A program made the translations under genes and the position numbers. Below the pieces are notes generated by a model. It saw only the letters and a list, made by a program, of their open reading frames with translations. It ran no database searches and was not told where the DNA came from. Positions 13,471-18,983 of a DNA stretch of 18,983 nucleotides are shown here, in pieces; position 1 is the stretch's first letter; each line of letters begins with the position of its first letter. This DNA is from Kangiella sp. Lineage in GTDB: Bacteria > Pseudomonadota > Gammaproteobacteria > Enterobacterales > Kangiellaceae. The DNA lies in contig JAPHRL010000250.1 in NCBI GenBank assembly GCA_026195755.1, positions 1 through 18,983 of the forward strand, written 5' to 3'.

Positions 13471-13904
13471 AAGATATATTGACGATATTAGCGCTGATTG
13501 TGACGTTCATTGGTTTGCTGATTGGGGTTCTAAAGTGGGCGCTCAGTGAACTGAACAAGCAAAGCGCCAGTGCTAATAAATCATTGGAAAAGGTCATGAC
13601 GGAAAACTATCAGCAAATGACCAACACCGTGAGAGAGCTTAAGAACGAGTTTCATCAAAATAAAAACAAGCACGAAGAAAGGCTCAATAAGATTGCCAAT
13701 GAGCATTGGGAGTTCAAAGCCTATGTCGCTGATAAGTACGTCAAAAAGGAAAACTGGTTAGAGCACGCGGTTAGCCTGGAACGTAAAGTAGAGCGCATTG
13801 GGAACCTTTTGAGTAAAGAGTACAAAGATTTGTTTCATGATGTCAGTGACATAAAAGGCTTTATCAACAGCCTGGATAAACAAAGTTCTGGAGATAAAAA
13901 ATGA
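13455..13904 (+). CDS. DUF2730 family membrane coiled-coil protein (Mu gp25-like)
   Basis: A 149-residue protein with one N-terminal membrane segment (about 8-29, ILTILALIVTFIGLLIGVLKWAL) followed by a long charged coiled-coil (about 35-115). Length, topology and place, directly before gp26/gp27-type genes, match Mu gp25 (DUF2730). Function is not established. It overlaps the o-spanin gene by 16 bp and the next gene by 4 bp. Confidence 0.8.
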   Translation: MEFQLKDILTILALIVTFIGLLIGVLKWALSELNKQSASANKSLEKVMTENYQQMTNTVRELKNEFHQNKNKHEERLNKIANEHWEFKAYVADKYVKKENWLEHAVSLERKVERIGNLLSKEYKDLFHDVSDIKGFINSLDKQSSGDKK

Positions 13905-14206
13905 GCAATGTGGTGCGCGAAAAAAAGCGCTTGCAACGATTAAGAATACTGCAAGTGGTTAGTATGGTAAGGCCGGATACTTTGGGCGACGGATTGATCC
14001 GAAAAGCATTAGCGCCTGAATTGGATATTGTACCAGGCATAGAAGAATGTCGTCGTGCTTTGGATTATCTGGATGAGCGTGGCCTGGTGAAAGTGGTTAG
14101 TCGTACACCAGAAGTCTGGTTCGTTAAAGTGACAGCGGACGGTACCGACTTCTTGGATGGTACCGGCCCATCCTTGGCTGGTGTTGCACAACCAGATGAG
14201 TTCTAG
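13901..14206 (+). CDS. Winged-helix protein, Mu gp26-like position
   Basis: A 101-residue protein reading as a winged helix-turn-helix: LRILQVVSMV, then GDGLIRKALAP, then IEECRRALDYLDERGLVKVVSRTP and a VWFVKVTADGTDFL wing. Gp26-type proteins occur at this place before the small terminase. A role in packaging or regulation is possible; not proven. It begins on ATGA overlap and ends 2 bp before the next gene. Confidence 0.7.
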   Translation: MSNVVREKKRLQRLRILQVVSMVRPDTLGDGLIRKALAPELDIVPGIEECRRALDYLDERGLVKVVSRTPEVWFVKVTADGTDFLDGTGPSLAGVAQPDEF

Positions 14207-14208
14207 TC

Positions 14209-14772
14209 ATGAGCCGTTCCAGCGTCGACACACTGCCGTCTGAAATTAAAGCCTGGCTGGATCAACAGCTGAGCCGCAATAATTTTAGCAACTATGATGA
14301 ATTGACAGAGCAGCTCAATGCCAAGTTAGAGCAGTATGAGCTAGAGCTGTCGATCAGTCGTAGTAGCTTGGGTCGTTATGGCAAAAAAATAAAGCATCGT
14401 ATGCAGGATATGCGTAAGAGTGCTGAGATTGCTAAGTTGATGGCCACTGCAATGGGAGATGATGAAGATGCTATGAGTCAGGCAACGGTAAGCCTGGCAC
14501 AAGACACCATCTTTCAGATGATGATCGACATCCGCGATGCAATGGATGAGAAAGACGGGACTAAAGTGTCACCGAAGCAGATGTCAGAGTTGGCCAGAGC
14601 GGTGGGAAATTTAGCCAGGGCATCACTGCCGGTTAAGAAGTACGCCAAGCAAGTGCGCGAAAAAGCCGAAGCCGCTGCGGATGCTGTGAGTAAGAAACTC
14701 AACAAGCAAGGTCTGACTAAATCAACTGTCGATGATATCAAGCGCGAAATTCTAGGGATTGGCCGTGAGTGA
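14209..14772 (+). CDS. Small terminase subunit-like protein (DUF3486, Mu gp27)
   Basis: Its 187 residues match DUF3486: an N-terminal helix-turn-helix (TLPSEIKAWLDQQLSRNNFSN and ISRSSLGRYGKKIK), a central helical part (ATAMGDDEDAMSQATVSLAQDTIFQM) and a basic C-terminal coiled-coil. In Mu-type phages gp27 is the presumed DNA-recognising terminase subunit. It overlaps the large subunit gene by 8 bp. Confidence 0.85.
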   Translation: MSRSSVDTLPSEIKAWLDQQLSRNNFSNYDELTEQLNAKLEQYELELSISRSSLGRYGKKIKHRMQDMRKSAEIAKLMATAMGDDEDAMSQATVSLAQDTIFQMMIDIRDAMDEKDGTKVSPKQMSELARAVGNLARASLPVKKYAKQVREKAEAAADAVSKKLNKQGLTKSTVDDIKREILGIGRE

Positions 14773-16360
14773 TTCTTTTGTAGCGGAAGTCGCAAAAAAA
14801 GCTGATGAGGCTGCCCTAGCTGTCAATAGAGCAGTTCATGATCATGTTGGCGATGTCTTTCTAGGGTATCAAAAGACATGGGTGGCAGATAACTCGCAAA
14901 TCAAGATTGGTGAGAAGAGTCGCCGGGTAGGTTTGACCTGGGCAGAAGCAGCGGACAATGTGCTGGCTGCTTCCCTGGCAAAAAGTGAGGGTGGTGACAG
15001 TACCTATTACATTGGTACCACCAAAGAAATGGCGCAGGAATTTATCGAAGCCTGTGCCATGTGGGTTCGAGTGTTCGATAAGGTAGCAGGGGAAGTTGAA
15101 GAGTCTATTTTCCTAGACGAAGATGAAAACGGTGATAAGGAAATCCTTACTTATACAATCCGGTTCCCGAAATCCGGGTTTAAGATCCAGGCGCTAAGTT
15201 CTAGCCCCTCTAACCTTCGGGGCCGTCAAGGTCGCGTTGTGATTGATGAGGCTGCATTCCATGACCGACTGGATGAGCTGATTAAAGCAGCGATAGCGTT
15301 AACCATGTGGGGCTCAAAGGTTCGCATTATCTCAACGCATAACGGTGTCGAGAATTTGTTTAATAGCCTTGTTGAGGAATCGAGAGCCGGAAAGCGTGAT
15401 TATTCGGTGCATCGAATCACTATTGAAGATGCGTTAAACGATGGTTTATACAAACGCATTTGTTTGATTCGAGGGGTTGAATGGTCTCAAGAAGCTGAGG
15501 ATAAGTGGCTACAAACGCTCATCAGCAGTACTGCAACAGTCGAGGACGCCAAAGAAGAGCTGTACTGCGAACCCAAGCATGGCGGCGGAACTTATTTTGC
15601 ACGTTGGCTGGTTGAAAGTCGGATGTCTAAAGAATTTCCGGTGGTTCGCTTACAAATGGATACTGCCTGGAACCAGGCCCCGGAACATATTCGCCAGGCC
15701 GATATTGATGATTGGTTAGAAGCGCATGTTAAGCCACTACTGTCTAAGTTAGACCCTACGCTGTATCACGCCTTTGGTGAGGATTTTGCGCGTTCAGGTG
15801 ACTTAACCATTATCGCGCCAATGGCTATTCACAAGAACCTGGTTAGAAAAGCTCCGTTCCTGGTTGAGCTAAGGAATATACCCTTTGTCCAACAGGAGCA
15901 AATATTGAAGTATATCGTTGACCGCTTGCCACGATTGGTCGGCGGCAAACTGGATGCCAGAGGTAATGGCCAATACCTGGCTGAGAGAGCTCGTGAAAAA
16001 TATGGCAGTCAGGTTATTGAAGAGGTGATGCTGTCGCAGGGTTGGTACCTTGAGAATATGCCAAAGTTTAAATCGGCATTTGAAAGCGACGACATTGTGA
16101 TACCACAAGATCAGGAAGTGTTATCGGACATGCAAGCTGTCCAATACGTTAAAGGCGTTCCTAAAGTACCAGAGGGCAACACCTCTAAAGATAAGGACAA
16201 GACCAAACAGCGTCACGGTGATGCAGCGATTGCACTTTGCCTGGCATACGCAGCGACCTTCAACACGCCCTCAAAATTCGAATTTACTGCACTGCCTTCA
16301 CGCGATGAAGCGAACAGCAAAGACAGTGACTGGAATCTACCTCAATCAGGTGCATGGTAA
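14765..16360 (+). CDS. Large terminase subunit (Mu gp28-like)
   Basis: Motor ATPase and nuclease that packages phage DNA into heads. At 531 residues, start GTG 14765 with AGGGA upstream; a TTG two codons earlier sits too close to the ribosome site. ATPase motifs: SRRVGLTW (52-59), a deviant Walker A in which the Lys after the Gly is missing and Lys51 just upstream may substitute, as in other phage terminases; Walker B VVIDEA (158-163); coupling motif STHNG (190-194). Nuclease domain candidates: Asp340 in FGEDFARSGDLT, Asp398 in LDARGNG, Asp486 in RHGDAAIA. Intact. The portal gene overlaps its end by 7 bp. Confidence 0.92.
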   Translation: MSDSFVAEVAKKADEAALAVNRAVHDHVGDVFLGYQKTWVADNSQIKIGEKSRRVGLTWAEAADNVLAASLAKSEGGDSTYYIGTTKEMAQEFIEACAMWVRVFDKVAGEVEESIFLDEDENGDKEILTYTIRFPKSGFKIQALSSSPSNLRGRQGRVVIDEAAFHDRLDELIKAAIALTMWGSKVRIISTHNGVENLFNSLVEESRAGKRDYSVHRITIEDALNDGLYKRICLIRGVEWSQEAEDKWLQTLISSTATVEDAKEELYCEPKHGGGTYFARWLVESRMSKEFPVVRLQMDTAWNQAPEHIRQADIDDWLEAHVKPLLSKLDPTLYHAFGEDFARSGDLTIIAPMAIHKNLVRKAPFLVELRNIPFVQQEQILKYIVDRLPRLVGGKLDARGNGQYLAERAREKYGSQVIEEVMLSQGWYLENMPKFKSAFESDDIVIPQDQEVLSDMQAVQYVKGVPKVPEGNTSKDKDKTKQRHGDAAIALCLAYAATFNTPSKFEFTALPSRDEANSKDSDWNLPQSGAW

Positions 16361-17913
16361 TGGATAAAATTGTTGACCAATATGGTAACCCCATAAAATC
16401 AAAGCAGTTAGAACAGCGACAGTCGGAAGCGGCTTTGTCGATGCTTGGTGGTTTGCCAAGCACGTTTGGCGAAGATCCGAGCCAAGGGCTAACCATCCCT
16501 AAACTGGTAAACATCTTCAGAGAAGCCAAAACTGGCCGCATTGAACAGATGGCCAATCTGTTTGAGATGATGGAAGAAAAGGATGGGCATATCTTCTCAG
16601 AGATGAGTAAGCGCAAACGGGTTATTCAAACATTAGACTGGGATATAAAACCACCTCGTAATGCTACCAAGGATGAAATCGCTCATGCGGAATGGGTCAA
16701 GGAAGTCATTCAGGATCTGGATGACTTTGATGACCTGATCATTGATCTGGCTGATGCTATAGGAAAAGGCTTTTCTGCGATTGAGTTGTGCTGGGAGCGT
16801 ATTGGTAATGAGATGTTGCCCTGTCGCTTTGAGTACCACCATCAACGACTATTCACGATCAATCCTGATAAACCTAATGAAATATTACTCCGAGATGGAA
16901 AGTCGGGACAGGAGCTGTGGCCGTTTGGTTGGATTACTCATATTCATAAAGCCAAATCTGGTTACTTGGGTGATGCGGCATTATTTCGGGTACTGGCATG
17001 GCCTTATCTATTTAAGAACTATTCTGTGCGAGATCTTGCGCAATTTCTGGAAATCTACGGACTACCTTTACGACTGGGTAAATATCCAGGCACAGCTACC
17101 GATGAAGAAAAGCGCACCTTGTTACGTGCTGTGTTAAGTATCGGTAATAATGCTGGCGGCATCATTCCGCAAGGGATGGAGATTGATTTCGAGGCAGCAG
17201 CAGAAGGTTCTGAAGGGCCGTTTATGTCAATGATTGAATGGTGTGAACGTATTCAGTCAAAAGCCATTTTAGGCGCGACCTTAACCAGCCAGGCAGACGG
17301 TAAATCATCAACCAATGCGCTTGGCAATGTCCATAACGAAGTGCGACATGAATTGACGGTGTCCGATGGTAAGCAGCTTGCTAAAACGCTAACCGCCCAA
17401 CTCGTATTCCCCTTACTGGCGATAAATAAATCTGGTATCACCGATTTTAGACGGTGCCCACGCTTTATCTTTGATACCGAAGATGCGGATGATGTTAAAG
17501 CTTACTCTGAATCAATTCCGAAGTTTGTTGATATGGGTATGCGGATCCCTGCTGACTGGTTACACGAGAAGCTTAAGATTCCGAAAGCAGAAGATGGTGA
17601 AGAGTATGTATTGAAACAGGAAACCAAGCAGCTTAATGAAGGAACTAAACTGACTGCTTTATCCAGGCAAGATGATATCGATGATGCCGACAGAGTTGTT
17701 GAGCAGCTGGAAACCACCACAGATGAAGCCATGACAGGCTTAATTGATCCAGTTCGAAAGCTGGTTGAAAAAGTGGAGTCGTTGCAGGAGCTGAGAGACG
17801 GAATTTTAGAACTGTACCAGGAACTGGATCATACACAGCTTGGCGAGCAGCTTGAGCGAGCCATGTTAGCAGCCCATTTGTTGGGACGGTTTGAAGTGTC
17901 TGACGGTGATTAA
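16354..17913 (+). CDS. Portal protein (DUF935, Mu gp29-like)
   Basis: Forms the portal ring through which DNA enters the head. The 519 residues match the DUF935/gp29 family: IDQYGNP-like N-terminus (KIVDQYGNPIK), the LFEMMEEKDGHIFSEMSKRKRVIQ block, DWDIKPP, GFSAIELCWE, the YGLPLRLGKYPGTATDEEK segment and ILGATLTSQADGKSSTNALGNVHNEVR. The start may be ATG 16354 or ATG 16360; a weak AGGTG precedes both. The next gene starts immediately after its stop (TAAATG). Confidence 0.92.
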   Translation: MVMDKIVDQYGNPIKSKQLEQRQSEAALSMLGGLPSTFGEDPSQGLTIPKLVNIFREAKTGRIEQMANLFEMMEEKDGHIFSEMSKRKRVIQTLDWDIKPPRNATKDEIAHAEWVKEVIQDLDDFDDLIIDLADAIGKGFSAIELCWERIGNEMLPCRFEYHHQRLFTINPDKPNEILLRDGKSGQELWPFGWITHIHKAKSGYLGDAALFRVLAWPYLFKNYSVRDLAQFLEIYGLPLRLGKYPGTATDEEKRTLLRAVLSIGNNAGGIIPQGMEIDFEAAAEGSEGPFMSMIEWCERIQSKAILGATLTSQADGKSSTNALGNVHNEVRHELTVSDGKQLAKTLTAQLVFPLLAINKSGITDFRRCPRFIFDTEDADDVKAYSESIPKFVDMGMRIPADWLHEKLKIPKAEDGEEYVLKQETKQLNEGTKLTALSRQDDIDDADRVVEQLETTTDEAMTGLIDPVRKLVEKVESLQELRDGILELYQELDHTQLGEQLERAMLAAHLLGRFEVSDGD

Positions 17914-18174
17914 ATGGCAGTTTATGTTGATGCACCAATCTGGCGCTATGGCCGGATGATGATGTGCCACATGTTGGCAGATAGCGTCAGTGAGCTTCAT
18001 GAAATGGCTGACAAGATTGGTCTTAATAGAACCTGGTTTCAATCACACAAAACACCTCACTACGATATTTGTAAAAGTAAACGGCAGCTAGCTATCAAGT
18101 TAGGAGCCGTAGAAGTGAATAGAAAGAAAGTTGTTGAACTAATCAGAATGTACAGGAGTGAAAGCAGTGAATAA
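17914..18174 (+). CDS. DUF4031 family protein
   Basis: Its 86 residues match DUF4031: N-terminal VYVDAP followed by WRYGRMMMCHMLADSVSELHEMADKIGLNRTWFQ, then PHYDICKSKRQLAIKLGAVEV. The conserved Asp, Trp, His, His-Tyr-Asp residues resemble an active-site set, but the family has no assigned function that I know. It lies between portal and gp30-type genes, an unusual place for an accessory gene in Mu-like phages. Confidence 0.82.
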   Translation: MAVYVDAPIWRYGRMMMCHMLADSVSELHEMADKIGLNRTWFQSHKTPHYDICKSKRQLAIKLGAVEVNRKKVVELIRMYRSESSE

Positions 18175-18334
18175 TAAGCAAACCAAAAAGCACCGTAAAC
18201 GCCAACGCAGAGTCTTAAACCAACAGGTGGTTAAGGTATTTGATGACATCATGACCTGGCCATTAAAAGATCGCCTAAAGTTAGCCTGGGGCATTGTGAA
18301 GGGCAAAAAAGCGCCAAAGGTGAAAGTTAAGTAA
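18167..18334 (+). CDS. Small basic protein (55 aa)
   Basis: Open frame from GTG 18167 to TAA 18334. AGGAG at 18154-18158 is at good distance from the GTG. The protein begins with a very basic stretch (KQTKKHRKRQRR) followed by an amphipathic helix and a Lys-rich tail; it could bind nucleic acid or the capsid interior. It overlaps the DUF4031 gene by 8 bp and the next gene by one base. No family recognised. Confidence 0.6.
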   Translation: MNNKQTKKHRKRQRRVLNQQVVKVFDDIMTWPLKDRLKLAWGIVKGKKAPKVKVK

Positions 18335-18983
18335 TGCCTACTCAATACGGATCTTTGCCTTTTCTTGAAGCCATCCAGTTCTTCCGGGGAAAGTTAAACA
18401 TACCCACGGAGCACTGGACTGACTTATGGCAGGGCCAACACTCCAAAGGTTTTATGATAGCTGGTGCGGTCAAGTCAGATTTACTTTCTGATTTTCGCCA
18501 GGCGGTGGATAAGGCTATTTCCGAAGGTACCACGTTAGCGGACTTCAGGAAGGATTTTGACCGTATTGTTAAAAAGCACGGCTGGCAATATAACGGTGGG
18601 CGCGGATGGCGTTCACGTGTCATCTACGACACGAATATTCGCCAGGCATATAATGCTGGCCGTTGGGATCAGATCCAACGAATCAAAAACCGACGTCCTT
18701 ATTTATTATACCGTCATGGTGGCAGCGCCAATCCCAGACCGATGCACTTGTCTTGGGATGGCCTGGTGCTTCCTGTGGATGATCCCTGGTGGGATACCCA
18801 CATGCCCCAAAATGGCTGGGGGTGTTCGTGCAAAGTCTTCTCATTATCTGAATCTGACCTGGTGCGACGTGGACTGAAAGTTGACCAGGCACCGGATAAC
18901 GGCAGTTATGAATGGGCTAACCCTAACACTGGAGAGAAGCACCGGGTACCGAACGGGATTGATCCGGGCTTTGCTCATAATGT
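18334..18983 (+). CDS. Head morphogenesis protein, gp30/F-like (partial, cut by window end)
   Basis: Open from ATG 18334 to the window end: 216 codons without a stop. The part after residue 40 has the features of the Mu F-like/SPP1 gp7 head morphogenesis family: RVIYDTNIRQAYNAGRW (96-111), RPMHLSWDGLVLPVDDPWWD (135-154) and the GWGCSCKV motif with Cys164 and Cys166. Such minor head proteins join portal and capsid. Start overlaps the previous stop (TAATG). The C-terminus is missing because the window ends, not because of truncation. Confidence 0.9.
   Translation, partial: MPTQYGSLPFLEAIQFFRGKLNIPTEHWTDLWQGQHSKGFMIAGAVKSDLLSDFRQAVDKAISEGTTLADFRKDFDRIVKKHGWQYNGGRGWRSRVIYDTNIRQAYNAGRWDQIQRIKNRRPYLLYRHGGSANPRPMHLSWDGLVLPVDDPWWDTHMPQNGWGCSCKVFSLSESDLVRRGLKVDQAPDNGSYEWANPNTGEKHRVPNGIDPGFAHN

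Larger units (their letters stand above)
2095..18983 (+). mobile_element. Mu-like transposable prophage, left portion (right end outside window)
   Basis: Gene order matches Mu/B3-type phages: repressor on the minus strand, divergent Ner-position gene, transposase A, ATPase B, small early genes, GemA, Mor, lysis genes, DUF2730, gp26/gp27/gp28/gp29/gp30-type packaging and head genes. From 3005 on, all genes are on the plus strand with overlaps or gaps of a few bases, except around the lipoprotein gene. The left boundary is uncertain: it must lie between the glutaminase start (1681) and the repressor stop (2266). I place it provisionally at a TG at 2095 just outside the AAAAGGATC repeat cluster, because Mu-type elements start with TG and carry their transposase sites within the first couple of hundred bases. 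The phage continues past the window end, so completeness and the target duplication cannot be judged. Confidence 0.9.

Overview
The window shows the left half of a Mu-like (transposable, B3/Mu-type) prophage in a gammaproteobacterial chromosome of moderate G+C. About 1.7-2.1 kb of host sequence precedes it: a DUF2784 membrane protein and, convergent to it, a glutaminase. Nothing fixes the host genus. The phage right end and the right host junction lie outside the window, so the insertion boundaries cannot be proven here.

Between the glutaminase (start at 1681) and the first phage gene (stop at 2266) is a gene-poor stretch with two kinds of repeat. A 176-bp unit (1887-2062) is bounded by two near-identical 28-bp direct repeats. 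It is followed by a cluster of AAAAGGATC copies in both orientations (2127-2259, plus a palindromic copy at 2015-2026). The cluster sits where transposable phages keep their transposase-binding end sites.

The phage control region is a LexA/CI-type self-cleaving repressor (minus strand) divergent from a small Ner-position protein. Overlapping promoters and two GCGTAA repeats lie between them. A long, tightly packed rightward early operon (about 3.0-11.46 kb) follows: MuA-like DDE transposase, a small unknown protein, MuB-like AAA ATPase, winged-helix and Cys-containing HTH proteins, DUF3164, about nine small accessory or unknown proteins (two Cys-rich), GemA/gp16, and finally a Mor-type activator.

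Then come a lipoprotein gene bracketed by inverted repeats (a probable moron); a lysis cassette (GH108-type endolysin, holin-like protein, i-spanin with partly overlapping o-spanin, DUF2730 membrane coiled-coil protein); and the DNA packaging/head module (gp26-like wHTH, small terminase DUF3486, large terminase gp28-like, portal DUF935, DUF4031, a 55-aa basic protein, and the start of the gp30/F-like head morphogenesis protein, cut by the window end).

Logic of the system: the repressor holds the early promoter shut; after repressor cleavage or loss the transposase and ATPase replicate the phage by transposition, and Mor switches on lysis and head genes. Novelty is concentrated in the repeat-rich left end, the overlapping promoter switch, the accessory early genes, the bracketed lipoprotein, and the DUF4031 insert in the head operon. 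I did not find a clearly new multi-gene system beyond these.
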